This document shows, one piece after another, positions 54,444-63,042 of a stretch of DNA of 64,000 bases. Source of the DNA: Natronorubrum tibetense GA33. GTDB taxonomy: Archaea > Halobacteriota > Halobacteria > Halobacteriales > Natrialbaceae. A program made the translations under genes and the position numbers. Below the pieces are notes generated by a model. The model worked only from the letters and a program-made list of their open reading frames with translations. It did not search any database and was not told the DNA's origin. Location: positions 1 through 64,000 of the forward strand of contig NZ_KB913018.1 of NCBI RefSeq assembly GCF_000383975.1. The letters run 5' to 3'. How positions within the stretch are numbered: position 1 is the stretch's first letter; each line of letters opens with the position of its first letter.

Positions 54444-55304
54444 TTAGCCGAGGACGTCAGCTGTCTTCAGGGAGTCCGTATCGGTATCACTCGAAGAGGT
54501 AGTCTCACCGGGGATGTCGGCATCCGAAGGGAGGATGAGTCGCCGTTCAGTGTACTCGAGCCCGTTCTTGCGTTCGTTTCGCTTACGGATTGCGACGCGA
54601 TGCTTGGAGAGATCGAGAATGGCATCGATCACTCGTGAGACGAGTTTCTTGGCGTAGGCTTCACTCGTTCCGGGCTCCTGACGGCGGATCCAGTGTTTCA
54701 AATCGCTGGCCTTGACGTACTCTTTGATTCCTTTGCCGCCTATGTCCCATGGGTTGTCGCCAACGCTTGAGTCGGTGCGGGACTGCCACAGCTTTGCAGC
54801 TAACCGGATCGGTAACGCGTTAGCCGTCGACTGGAGCATCTCGTCGTCCATTCGAGCGAGTTGTTGGATCGGCAGGAGGTCACCATACGACAGCGAGACG
54901 CTACCGTTGTCGAGTGGATCTGCACTCTCGGGGAGCCGGAAGTACGTCTGGCCGTCGTCTTTGGTGAGTTTCTCGAGACGATCGCCCTGTACCTCGAGTT
55001 CGTGTTCGTTGACGGTCTCCGTCTGGAGGTGGGCGCCTTTCTCGAGTTCACGTGCCTGTAGTTCGCTGATTCGATCGAGGTTGGTCGTAGCCTTTTTAAC
55101 AGCAGCGTCGACAATGGCTTCGAGACGGTTGTTCTCCTTTTCAAGGTCAGAAATTTGCTCCTGTTGTTCCTTAGTGGTCGACTCAAGTTCGCCGATGCGG
55201 TCTTGTAGCTGGTTATTTTCTTCGATCAGTTGTCCGACTTGTTCCTCGAGAGTAGTAAGGCGAGCGCTTGTGTTCGGTTCTGCTGAATCCGTTTGCGTTG
55301 ACAT
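54444..55304 (-). CDS. Coiled-coil protein with C-terminal winged-helix-like domain
   Basis: A 286-residue protein. Residues ~15-85 form a heptad-rich coiled coil (LTTLEEQVGQLIEENNQLQD and following). The middle has FRLPESADPLDNG. The C-terminal part (about 175-265) is basic and helical, ending ERKNGLEYTERRLIL, as in winged-helix DNA-binding modules. Similar coiled-coil proteins are frequent on haloarchaeal plasmids in my recollection, but no function is known. It is next to the 1-kb AT-rich gap and divergent from the 56331 gene. A segregation, replication or regulatory role is plausible. Confidence 0.6.
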   Translation of the reverse strand: MSTQTDSAEPNTSARLTTLEEQVGQLIEENNQLQDRIGELESTTKEQQEQISDLEKENNRLEAIVDAAVKKATTNLDRISELQARELEKGAHLQTETVNEHELEVQGDRLEKLTKDDGQTYFRLPESADPLDNGSVSLSYGDLLPIQQLARMDDEMLQSTANALPIRLAAKLWQSRTDSSVGDNPWDIGGKGIKEYVKASDLKHWIRRQEPGTSEAYAKKLVSRVIDAILDLSKHRVAIRKRNERKNGLEYTERRLILPSDADIPGETTSSSDTDTDSLKTADVLG

Positions 55305-56330
55305 TCTTTATGTTGGGGTTAGTGCGGTTGATTGGGCATCGATACGATTACTGGGATAGACTCCGCTACATCTGAGGCGGTACGTCAAGTAGGACAGCGC
55401 CGCCGCTCTGTGAGCGGAAAACTTAAATCGATAGCTGATGCACAAAGAACTGCGTGAGGGGTTCTCGGGGCGAGGTAACGCCCCGGTGCGGTAACTATCG
55501 ACCAGTTGGCGGTATTGCTTTGTACCTATCTTCTTGAATGACTGCTTGTAGTTGACTTCACTTAAACAGTCGCCCCGGGGAGTCCGGTAGATCGTCTAGA
55601 AACTCGATAAAATTAATACACTTATTCAACAACAGAACTAAAATTTTACATAAGTTAATAATGGAGCGTAGAAAAATGACATATGGGGGAGATGGAAAAA
55701 TGCGTATAGACTCGACAAGAAGACGGTTGAGAGCCATATATCGGTATATTTAGATATGGTGAGAAATATGGCGAATCAATTTTATATAAGTGTATCTCAA
55801 GTATTTCTTCTCCTCAAATAGATACTGCTTATTTACTTAGAAACTACTAGATTCTTTTTGAATGGCTTATTTCAACCGTCTTCTATTATGCTATATTCCA
55901 TTTTCTGATCAAGCACTTCGCGGTATGTTTGTGAATTACAGTCTGTATATGTTCTCGAGACAATTCATATGTCACGTCACTTTCGAAGTCTTCAAACCAA
56001 ATGATAGCTTCAAGCTTCCACGGTATTGATAGGAGTAACGACTGCGTCGTAGTCGAGAGTTCTTTACTCTCTTGCCATCACGAACCCCTTTCTTTCGTAC
56101 ACCGATAGTGTATCTGTGCACTCATAGTGTTCGCTAGCCGAATCCTGTCACATCTCGGGACGTGGCGTTGACGCAATCGACGTTCGCCTCCCCGTGGAGA
56201 TACATGCCCGGTGCTCGTCGGTCGAGAGTGTCTGCTTCGTCACGTTCCGTACATCAAGCGCTCGAGAGTCGCGAAATAGGCGGGACAGCAGGTCGAAAAG
56301 GCTATTTGGTTAGTACTTAGTGCTAACGAC
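55305..56330. other. AT-rich 1-kb intergenic region between divergent genes
   Basis: No gene identified. 55600-55960 is strikingly AT-rich for this genome (for example AAAATTTTACATAAGTTAAT near 55640). A GC hairpin CGGGGCG-AGGTAA-CGCCCCG lies at 55466-55485. The right end carries the GTTAGTA palindrome. An origin of replication or a large regulatory region is possible. Confidence 0.5.
56309..56327 (+). promoter_or_regulatory. Operator candidate GTTAGTA-N5-TGCTAAC
   Basis: GTTAGTA-CTTAG-TGCTAAC, with 6 of 7 base pairs matching, ends three bases before ATG 56331. The same 7-5-7 arrangement occurs at 58468-58486. A repressor bound here would block a leaderless transcript. Confidence 0.6.
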
Positions 56331-56783
56331 ATGGCCAACCGGATCAAGTCTTCCGGCGCTGCGGGGCTCGCCTTGCAGGTTACGAACCCCGCTCGAGCGT
56401 CGGGGCTCGTCGACGAGAACGCAGAAGGAGAGGCAACCTCGCTTGCGGACGTCCGTGTGTACGCGTTCGATCACCTCCTACTGGTCGTCGATCTCGGGGC
56501 AGTCCCAATGGCCGACGTGTCGGAACTGGTGGTCGCCGCTGCACGGGATACCTCGAGTGTGCATCGGGCGATGGATGCCACGGTACAGATCGCCGGCAAC
56601 GGCTACCAGATCCAACTGCCGCCAGCCGAAGATGCCGGGTTCAACGAGGGTGACCAAGCGCCGTGTTATCCCGCGCCGGGTGTGATCGTTATTTCGATAG
56701 ACGATGGGACGTCTGCCGGAGCTGACGCTGGACGACTCGCTCGAGATCTAGTGACGATTCGGGAGGGACAAATCAGTACATAG
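56331..56783 (+). CDS. Uncharacterised protein, 150 residues
   Basis: A small protein with alternating strands and helices (VRVYAFDHLLLVVDLG, ADVSELVVAAARDTSSVHRA, GVIVISIDDG). There are no cysteines suited to metal binding apart from one, and no catalytic motif. No family is recognised. The promoter carries the palindrome shared with 58468, so it is probably repressed with the 58114-57213 operon. The start at 56331 is set by that promoter. Confidence 0.6.
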   Translation: MANRIKSSGAAGLALQVTNPARASGLVDENAEGEATSLADVRVYAFDHLLLVVDLGAVPMADVSELVVAAARDTSSVHRAMDATVQIAGNGYQIQLPPAEDAGFNEGDQAPCYPAPGVIVISIDDGTSAGADAGRLARDLVTIREGQIST

Positions 56784-56881
56784 TGTGTCGCTCGAGGTCA
56801 TGCACTGAGGGGGTCATAGACCACAACTCAATCTGCGAAGTGGAGCAAGGTTCTATACTATTCCGTGTTGAGTCGAGAGAT

Positions 56882-57175
56882 ATGAGCAAGTCTGTCGACG
56901 TCTCTCAACAGTATACATTCACCTCGTCGATTGACGTTACAGCCATACTGGATCGGCTTGAGGTCCAATATCTGGATGTCAACGAACATCGCGCAATCGT
57001 CATTTTTGCTGGCGGGATTCTCAATCTCGAGAGTCAAGCGGGACTGCTGACCGATCTCGAGCGTGCAGAGATCACTGTCTACGACCTGCCACTGAACAGT
57101 GATAGGAACACAACGAACGAGACTGAGGCCGCAATTGAACTAATCGAGGACTTCAGGAACCAACTCTCTAACTGA
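56882..57175 (+). CDS. Uncharacterised acidic protein, 97 residues
   Basis: ATG 56882 (SKSVDVSQQYTF) begins the protein-like part; the frame is open upstream to 56783 without protein character. The sequence alternates hydrophobic strands (RAIVIFAGGILNL, AEITVYDLPL) and ends in a helix (AAIELIEDFRNQL). It could be a small dimeric regulator or antitoxin, but I do not recognise it. It lies about 100 bases after the 56331 gene and is convergent with the methyltransferase gene. Confidence 0.55.
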   Translation: MSKSVDVSQQYTFTSSIDVTAILDRLEVQYLDVNEHRAIVIFAGGILNLESQAGLLTDLERAEITVYDLPLNSDRNTTNETEAAIELIEDFRNQLSN

Positions 57176-57212
57176 CCTCTCGGTAACAAGAGGCTGTGTC
57201 TCCCTTTTGACT

Positions 57213-57794
57213 CTACAGGAACCCAAACTCGGATAACTCTCTTGCAACCCGGTCCTCAACGGTGACGAGCGTGTCGTTGTGGCGGCCGCCATGGGGCACC
57301 AGTAGGATTCGTCGTATCTCAAACCCTCGAGTCTTGCCGATTCCACCGCTGTTCCACCCAAATGAGATAACCGTTGCACCGCTCGAGCAGATGCGCTCTA
57401 TCTCGTCTTTTACGTCTGACCAGAATGTGGCCTGCGTCGTTTCCATTGATGTCTCGAGTCCGATCGAATCATAGACCTCTTTGATTTGTCGTGGCGAATA
57501 CGGTGGATCGAATAGCACTCCACCGTCTATCTCGTTATCGTCGAACTGCTCGAGGAAATCGAGTGCCTTCATCGTGTAATCCGACTCGATTTCGGGGTTG
57601 AGGTCGTTTGTCACGTCGGCGATGGTCGCTCCGCCAGAATACGGATCGACCCACAGACCCTTCGATCGGTGACGCTCTTCAGTGACCAGATCACTGATTG
57701 GATTGATATCGAACGTTGCGCTGTTCGGCATTGCCCACTCGCGCTCGAACTGAATACCGCCGTTAGTCGGTCGACTGGTACTGTCTTCCGACAT
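57213..57794 (-). CDS. Orphan DNA methyltransferase, adenine-type
   Basis: A 193-residue protein. Motif IV is DPPY in GGVLFDPPYSPRQIKEVYDS, the catalytic motif of N6-adenine and N4-cytosine methyltransferases. The segment GLWVDPYSGGATIADVTNDL is probably motif I and the motif-II region (SAM binding), although it lacks the usual F-G-G pattern. VISFGWNSGGIG follows. It is short and has no separate target-recognition domain, as in virus- and plasmid-borne orphan enzymes. No restriction enzyme is adjacent, so protection of the element's own DNA is likely. The ATG overlaps the preceding stop as TGATG. Confidence 0.75.
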   Translation of the reverse strand: MSEDSTSRPTNGGIQFEREWAMPNSATFDINPISDLVTEERHRSKGLWVDPYSGGATIADVTNDLNPEIESDYTMKALDFLEQFDDNEIDGGVLFDPPYSPRQIKEVYDSIGLETSMETTQATFWSDVKDEIERICSSGATVISFGWNSGGIGKTRGFEIRRILLVPHGGRHNDTLVTVEDRVARELSEFGFL

Positions 57795-58114
57795 CACGAC
57801 CACCTCGTGATCGTGGTGTGAGTCGGACTATTGGTACCTGAATTGGCACTGCTTGTGTTCGCTTCGTGTTTGATCACGCACTCAATGCTGCATCGTTCGG
57901 CGACTATCCGACTGGTAGTAAGTCCGAGAGAGGGGACGATACCACCATCAGTTGGGAGAGACCCATTGTGATACTGCCAGTCGATAGTTGGATCCTCTTT
58001 GGTGTTAGTAGACTGTTCTTCACTGCCGCTGTAGTCGCTGTCTTTAACAGAGAGACAACTCGTACGTTGTATTGCGGGTACCATTGTGTAATAGCTTTGC
58101 ACTGACACCCGCAT
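57794..58114 (-). CDS. Small hypothetical protein coupled to the methyltransferase
   Basis: About 106 residues from ATG 58114 (MRVSVQSYYTMVPAIQ). Its stop overlaps the methyltransferase ATG as TGATG, which is the main support for it being translated. It has low similarity to known patterns, is Ser/Thr-rich and slightly acidic. It lies downstream of the 58468 palindrome. No function is proposed. The first in-frame start is further upstream at 58144. Confidence 0.4.
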   Translation of the reverse strand: MRVSVQSYYTMVPAIQRTSCLSVKDSDYSGSEEQSTNTKEDPTIDWQYHNGSLPTDGGIVPSLGLTTSRIVAERCSIECVIKHEANTSSANSGTNSPTHTTITRWS

Positions 58115-58144
58115 CGTGAGGCCGCGGTCACCGTGCTGGCACAC

Positions 58145-58600
58145 GGTGACCGCGTCCTTGCGGCTTTGTCTGATATCGACTCAGCTTAGCCGCAGTACGC
58201 GTGTCAGACTGCATTTGGCGTGCCGCCGTGACGGTACTTATAATTTTCCCAGAGCGTGCTCTGTCAGTGAAATATTATAATAACTGACAATGCGAAGTCT
58301 TGCGATTTTCTCGGACAATAAACCTTTGGGGACGAGGGGTCCGACGTCTAAAATCGCCCATTTATAAGTCTGGTGTGTATCGTATTCATTAGAATATATT
58401 AACTATAGGATTGCGGAACCCCGAATAGCATCCACTCTGCTCGCGCGCACTGAAACATCGCTCTATCGTTAGTAGCAGCTACTAACGCGATCGCTGAGCT
58501 ATCCGTTAGAGATCAGTAGCTGCTAAACTGAGATTGTTGTCGCTGTCGTCTCGATCCGGTCGAGACAGTGGGGCAGTCGATGAGTACTAATTCAGTCTCG
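58145..58600. other. Intergenic region with operator cluster
   Basis: About 450 bases without a gene. An AT-rich stretch at 58375-58420 is followed by the palindrome at 58467-58487 and more partial copies: AGTAGCTGCTA near 58516, TACTAAT near 58583 and GTTAGTT near 58598. Confidence 0.5.
58467..58487. promoter_or_regulatory. Perfect 21-base palindrome, operator candidate
   Basis: CGTTAGTAGC-A-GCTACTAACG has 10-base perfect arms. Its core, GTTAGTA-GCAGC-TACTAAC, matches the arrangement at 56309-56327. Copies of parts of it follow over the next 130 bases. Confidence 0.65.
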
Positions 58601-58816
58601 TTAGTTTAGCGTCTCCGCTGGTATGAGCCCACCAGTGCAGATGACGCTCACGGCTTCCGAAGAGTCGAAATCTCCACCAGCGTTCACATAACACAGATCT
58701 CGTGGAGTCCGCGAGAGCCAAAGGTCCTGGAGACGACTAACCGGTATTCCCCATTCACGGGAAGCCTCGCCGTTTACTAGAAGGGGGATGTCACGTTGGA
58801 CCCTGAATCGTGTCAT
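58601..58816 (-). CDS. Small hypothetical protein, 71 residues
   Basis: It starts at ATG 58816, overlapping the preceding frame's stop (ATGA). It is short and contains FRVQRDIPLLVNGEASREWG and LCYVNAGGDFDSSEAVSV. No family is recognised. The overlap with the neighbour supports translation. Confidence 0.45.
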   Translation of the reverse strand: MTRFRVQRDIPLLVNGEASREWGIPVSRLQDLWLSRTPRDLCYVNAGGDFDSSEAVSVICTGGLIPAETLN

Positions 58817-59082
58817 GCTCGCATTTCGCTGGAGTTGACTATCGGAAGTGGTTGCTGGACGATATGTCTCGAGCCCATAGAGACAGATTGGATCAGTTTC
58901 TCGCTATTCGAAATTCCGGATCCACTTTCGGGGACATTCTCCAGAATCGGGATCCACCACTCGACCCACTCCCAGTGGTCGACCAGTTGCTCGAGATCGG
59001 GGTGCACGTGGTCGGTCAGCTGGAGCCAGCAGCCACAGACCGGATCATCTGGGTCGCCCCATCGGCTCGGGTCCTCAATCAA
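58813..59082 (-). CDS. Haloarchaeal conserved-looking protein, start uncertain
   Basis: The frame reads DPSRWGDPDDPVCGCWLQL, then HPDLEQLVDHWEWVEWW, both strongly haloarchaeal in style and Trp-rich. No ATG is available; the first candidate is TTG 59082. The frame stays open to about 59164 (SGGCSLECWQATIRDLVSGL precedes), so the real protein may be longer or 5'-truncated. Two cysteine pairs (GGCSLEC; VCGC) could bind zinc. Its stop overlaps the 58816 start. Function unknown. Confidence 0.5.
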   Translation of the reverse strand: MIEDPSRWGDPDDPVCGCWLQLTDHVHPDLEQLVDHWEWVEWWIPILENVPESGSGISNSEKLIQSVSMGSRHIVQQPLPIVNSSEMRA

Positions 59083-59272
59083 CCCCGATACCAGATCTCG
59101 AATTGTGGCCTGCCAACACTCGAGCGAGCACCCTCCAGAAAACCGTTCAGTCTCAGTTACGAATCCCGACAGAGTTTAGCGATTTCCGATGATCTCTTAA
59201 AATTACATGCAGAACATAGGTCACTGAGCTTTAATTTTATCTTTTGAGGATTTCTGGTGATAACCGTACGCA

Positions 59273-60694
59273 ATGACTTCGCACAAGCATCCGCTCGGAA
59301 CTGTAGCTGAACTCGGCGAACAGCGGCTTCGAGAGCTCGACGAAAACCTCCGCGGCGATCTCATTCTCCCCGACAGCGAAGAGTACGACGACGCGCGCAA
59401 TGTCTGGAATGGGCTTATCAACGAGTATCCCGCCGTTGTAGTACGCGTCGCCGATGCGACCGATGTCGCCAGCGCCGTTCGATTCGCTCGCAACACTGAC
59501 CTCGAACTCGCCGTTCGCGGCGGCGCCCACCACCAGACCGGCAGCGCCGTCGTCGACAACGGACTCGTCATTGACCTCGAGGACCTCGACAGCATTCAGG
59601 TCGATCCCGAGAGACAGACCGCCCACGTCGAACCTGGCACCCGTGCCGAAGACGTACTCGCGGAGACACAGGAACACGGTCTCGCCACACCGACCGGGAG
59701 CGCTGGCAGCGTAGGTATCCCCGGTTCGACCCTCGGCGGGGGCATCGGCTGGATCCGTCGCAAGCACGGCCTCAGTATTGAGGCGCTTCGCAGTGTCGAG
59801 ATCGTCACACCCGACGGCGAACTCCGGACGGCCAGTCCGGACGAGAACGAAGATCTATTCTGGGCCATCCGCGGCGGAGGCGGGAACTTCGGTATTGTCA
59901 CGAGTTTCGAGTTCGAACTGTACAAAGTCGGGCCGATGGTACAGGGACTCGGCGTCTTCTATCCCGCTGCTGCGGCCGACTCAGTCGTGGAAACCTATCG
60001 GCAAGTGATGAGCGAAGCGCCTGAAGAACTGACCACGATGCTCATTAGCGGCCACGTCCCCGGACTTCCGCCGATTCCAGACGATATTGCCGGCGAGGAT
60101 GCAGTCTGCATTCTCGGTTGCTATGCAGGCGATCCCGAAGTGGGCGCCGAGATAGTCGAACCGCTCCGTAACATCGCGGAGCCGCTCATCGATATGAGCG
60201 ACGTGATGCCCTACGAGGCGCTCCACGACCTCGGCACGCAGATGTATCCGTGGGGTCGCAAGTACACCCATCGCTCGGTCTTCGTCGACGAAATCACCGA
60301 CGAGATTCGGGATCTCGTACTCGAGCGGACGGAAGCAGCGCCCACGCCGATGGCCGCGATCGGTGTCTGGTCTCTCGGCGGCAACATCGGCAACGGACCC
60401 GACGCCGCATACGCGTGGGCGGACAAACAGTACATGATCACGATCGAGGGGAACTGGGAAGATTTCGAAAACCAGCCAACTCTCAACTGGGCTGCTCAGA
60501 CCGAACGTGAACTTCGTCGGAGAGGTGCGGAAGGCGCCTACAGCGGTTTCACGGGCGTCGAAGAACGAAACTGGGAGGACTGGACGATGCAGGTCTACGA
60601 CGACAACTATGACCGCCTCGCCGAGGTCAAAGCCGAGTACGATCCCGGCAACGTCCTGAGCCAGAACGTCAATATCGATCCCGACGAGGACTGA
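59273..60694 (+). CDS. FAD-linked oxidoreductase, berberine-bridge (BBE) type
   Basis: A 473-residue flavoprotein. The FAD-binding PCMH-type domain has AVRGGAHHQTGSAVVDNGLV (about residues 79-98), where one histidine of AHH is the probable 8-alpha-histidyl FAD site. It continues with GLATPTGSAGSVGIPGSTLG, where the bicovalent cysteine of some relatives is absent, and RGGGGNFGIVTSFEFEL. The C-terminal BBE-like segment ends YDPGNVLSQNVNI. Such enzymes oxidise sugars, alcohols or other small molecules using O2 or other acceptors. It stands alone, so a substrate cannot be suggested. Confidence 0.88.
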   Translation: MTSHKHPLGTVAELGEQRLRELDENLRGDLILPDSEEYDDARNVWNGLINEYPAVVVRVADATDVASAVRFARNTDLELAVRGGAHHQTGSAVVDNGLVIDLEDLDSIQVDPERQTAHVEPGTRAEDVLAETQEHGLATPTGSAGSVGIPGSTLGGGIGWIRRKHGLSIEALRSVEIVTPDGELRTASPDENEDLFWAIRGGGGNFGIVTSFEFELYKVGPMVQGLGVFYPAAAADSVVETYRQVMSEAPEELTTMLISGHVPGLPPIPDDIAGEDAVCILGCYAGDPEVGAEIVEPLRNIAEPLIDMSDVMPYEALHDLGTQMYPWGRKYTHRSVFVDEITDEIRDLVLERTEAAPTPMAAIGVWSLGGNIGNGPDAAYAWADKQYMITIEGNWEDFENQPTLNWAAQTERELRRRGAEGAYSGFTGVEERNWEDWTMQVYDDNYDRLAEVKAEYDPGNVLSQNVNIDPDED

Positions 60695-60734
60695 TCGAGC
60701 GAAACGGCGGTCCGATCTCAGGCTTGAGATCCTC

Positions 60735-60790
60735 CGTGCTCTAAAGGCCGGAGCTTTCTCCTTGTTTCTCAGGAAGTCTCGACCAGAAGA
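60735..60790. other. Possible right-end relic of an IS605-type element
   Basis: The stretch beginning CTCCGTGCTCTAAAGGCCGGAG makes a small imperfect hairpin and resembles the right ends of IS1341-type elements in haloarchaea as I remember them. No transposase gene is next to it. Confidence 0.3.
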
Positions 60791-60857
60791 GCGCGGAGGA
60801 CGTCACCGATAGAATAAAGCCTTCTTGATCAGCATTAACCGGTACGAGGATTTTATA

Positions 60858-61313
60858 ATGGAGATTTCAGATGACTTGCTATGCTTATTTAGCGCAGAGT
60901 TAAGAGAAAAAGACGGAAACTACGTTATCGAAATTCCGGCACGTGAAGTATCTAAGGGCCAGATTCAACCAGATCAGGTCTATCGTGCAGCGATAATGCA
61001 GACTGAGACAACAAAGTCAGAAGATCAGATTCAAAGACAGGACCGATCTGATTCAGTAGCAAAGAAGTCAGATCACTCAGCTCAAAGGCGAACCCAACCT
61101 GATCAAGAGCCCCCTGTCGAGAAAGGGGAACAGCGTACTGTCGATATCGAGGATCTCGGTGAGCAAGGTGATGGTATCGCTCGTGTCGAGAGGGGCTACG
61201 TTGTTATCGTCCCTGATACTGAACCGAACGAGCGCGTGAGAATTGAGATCACGGATGTCTCTAAGAACGTCGGTTTCGGCGAAGTCGTTGAGCGTGAGGA
61301 CTACTACGAATAG
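60858..61313 (+). CDS. TRAM-domain protein
   Basis: A 151-residue protein. The C-terminal TRAM domain (about residues 90-150) has VDIEDLGEQGDGIARVERG, then VVIVPDTEPNERVRIEITDV and GFGEVVE, the usual RNA-binding beta barrel. The N-terminal part (EISDDLLCLFSAELREKDG, then EIPAREVSKGQI) is typical of haloarchaeal TRAM proteins. A charged linker joins them. TRAM domains bind tRNA or act as RNA chaperones in archaea. ATG 60858 (MEISDD) is favoured over 60825 since it starts the conserved part. The AT-rich codon use may point to transfer. Confidence 0.82.
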   Translation: MEISDDLLCLFSAELREKDGNYVIEIPAREVSKGQIQPDQVYRAAIMQTETTKSEDQIQRQDRSDSVAKKSDHSAQRRTQPDQEPPVEKGEQRTVDIEDLGEQGDGIARVERGYVVIVPDTEPNERVRIEITDVSKNVGFGEVVEREDYYE

Positions 61314-61620
61314 CAGTTTGGATACAAGATCTACAGGAGGAGCAGACCGAGTGTCTTGGGGTCGTCCGAGAGATTTTCGCTCTCGTTTAATGACAAACGG
61401 CCTTTAGCCTTCCGAACCATTTGAGTCCGAGGCGATTCATCTCGCTGCGTGGAAAGGTGACGAACCGGAGGGAATCCTCTATCGCCTGGAGTGCATTAGT
61501 TTGACTGCTCAGGAAATCATGACGTCGCCGAGGAGATGGTCGGCACAAACTGAAGAATACTGAGATCATATACCTGTGCTTTAGAAAAGATATATGGCCT
61601 ACGTTCTCGAAGAAGGAATT
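61314..61620. other. Intergenic region, possible coding relic
   Basis: About 300 bases. On the minus strand one frame ending near 61387 reads ALQAIEDSLRFVTFPRSEMN and WFGRLKAVCH, which looks protein-like and might be the tail of a transposase. I could not name a family, and no intact gene is present. A TATA-like AGATATATGG is at 61588. Confidence 0.3.
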
Positions 61621-62154
61621 ATGACAAAACAATCAGACCCCCCAAACGATCCGTCAAAACAGTGGGATGCGGATCGGACGACGTTTCAGCGTGTCTACGA
61701 CATCCTCGTCGGTACTACCGATCCCGTTTCTGCACAACAGTTCGCAGAATGGGCTCGCTGTTCCGAGACCGGTGCTCGGCAGGCACTTGAACAACTCGTT
61801 GAGATGGGGATTGCGGAACGAACGGGAACCCGACCAGCTCAGTATCAGCGTAATCCATCGTACTTTCAGTGGAAGCGTGTTGAAACACTTGCACACGAAC
61901 ACAGTGCAGGTGAGCTCCGTTCGCGTTTGGCAGAACTTATTGAAGCAGACCGGGACCTTCAGGAAATGTATGGGGTCCCAGATCCGGATGCTGTCGTCGT
62001 CTCTGATGATCCTGTCGAAGATCACGAAGCGCTTCACGACCGGTGGGACGACCTTACAGAATGGCGGACGATTCGTCGAGACATTACGATCTTGAAACGA
62101 GCTGTTCAACGCGCCGAGTCATCAAATAATGGTCGTATCCAGTCAAAGACGTGA
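61621..62154 (+). CDS. Winged-helix regulator, probable antitoxin of a TumE-like pair
   Basis: A 177-residue protein with a DNA-binding domain (about residues 18-75: TFQRVYDILVGTTDPVSAQQ, RCSETGARQALEQLVEMGIA) and a helical C-terminus. Similar small winged-helix proteins occur widely in haloarchaea, generally next to a short protein like that at 62151. Its stop overlaps the next gene's GTG (GTGA). The arrangement fits autoregulated toxin-antitoxin operons, but no toxin activity is proven. ATG 61621 is preferred over 61594 because of the TATA position. Confidence 0.6.
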   Translation: MTKQSDPPNDPSKQWDADRTTFQRVYDILVGTTDPVSAQQFAEWARCSETGARQALEQLVEMGIAERTGTRPAQYQRNPSYFQWKRVETLAHEHSAGELRSRLAELIEADRDLQEMYGVPDPDAVVVSDDPVEDHEALHDRWDDLTEWRTIRRDITILKRAVQRAESSNNGRIQSKT

Positions 62155-62582
62155 CGGGGCGAGACGAAACGCCAAGCGGTCCTCTTGATGTTCCGACGCT
62201 CGAAGTACTCGCACAGCGTGCAGCAACGCATCCGCTTGTTTCAACTTGGGGGTTCCGACCTGATGCAATTTCTCCGCGTGTTCTTGAGCTACAATTAGAC
62301 AAAACACAGTATCCCTCGGTAGTACATGAGGTTCGGATCGACATCCGGTGGTTTGTCGGAGGCGACTACACAGTCCACTATCTCGAGATCTCTGAAGACG
62401 AGACCTGGCAATGCCGATGGGATCGACATCCTAAACCAGAGGCACCCCGGGAACACTATCATCCGCCACCAGATGCATCCGCAAATGTAGAGCCGTCCTC
62501 ACTCGAGTCTGACCATCACTTGGATGTCCTCTTTGCCGTACTAGAGTGGATCGAAGATCGAGTCCAGACGTTACACGTCTAG
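62151..62582 (+). CDS. TumE-like small protein, possible toxin
   Basis: A 143-residue protein. The stretch YTVHYLEISEDETWQCRWDR, then PEAPREHYHPPPDA, and a final helix VLFAVLEWIEDRVQTL resembles the TumE/DUF6516 pattern (RWDNAPHHP...FPHHKH, then VLDFI). TumE-type proteins act as toxins with HTH antitoxins. The GTG start overlaps the upstream stop, so the two are co-translated. Assignment is from pattern only. Confidence 0.5.
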   Translation: MTGRDETPSGPLDVPTLEVLAQRAATHPLVSTWGFRPDAISPRVLELQLDKTQYPSVVHEVRIDIRWFVGGDYTVHYLEISEDETWQCRWDRHPKPEAPREHYHPPPDASANVEPSSLESDHHLDVLFAVLEWIEDRVQTLHV

Positions 62583-62769
62583 CCTGGATATATTTTCACA
62601 GCTAATCCGCCACATCGGATGAACGTATTATACCAATGGTGAATCTCCTCAGGGTCAGGCCCCATAGCGGTTCACAGTGTTCAACTTATAAAGAAATACC
62701 ATTTATCACTACTTACAGCAGAATACGGGATAGATAACAAATACCACGACTGATGGAGTCTTCAGTGAG

Positions 62770-63042
62770 ATGAACGACCTCACAGGATTCCAGCGAGACC
62801 TACTGTACGTGATTGCAGGAGCAGACCAACCGTCTGGTCAAGAAGTCAAAGAGGAAGTCGAGATGTACTACAGTAGTGAGATCAATCATGGACGGCTGTA
62901 TCCGAATCTCGACACGCTCGTCAATAAAGAACTGGTCGAGAAAGGGGCTATTGATAGACGAACGAACTACTACGCAATTGCCGAGGATGGGGAAGAAGCA
63001 ATCAAGGAACGACGTGAGTGGGTGGAGCAATACGTCGATTAG
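62770..63042 (+). CDS. PadR-family winged-helix regulator
   Basis: A 90-residue regulator. The pattern LTGFQRDLLYVIAGADQPSG, HGRLYPNLDTLVNKELVEKG and TNYYAIAEDGEEAIKERREW is the PadR winged helix with its C-terminal dimer helix. Single-domain PadR proteins are common in haloarchaea. The neighbour on the minus strand (63039-63248) overlaps its stop by four bases. Its target and ligand are unknown. Confidence 0.87.
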   Translation: MNDLTGFQRDLLYVIAGADQPSGQEVKEEVEMYYSSEINHGRLYPNLDTLVNKELVEKGAIDRRTNYYAIAEDGEEAIKERREWVEQYVD

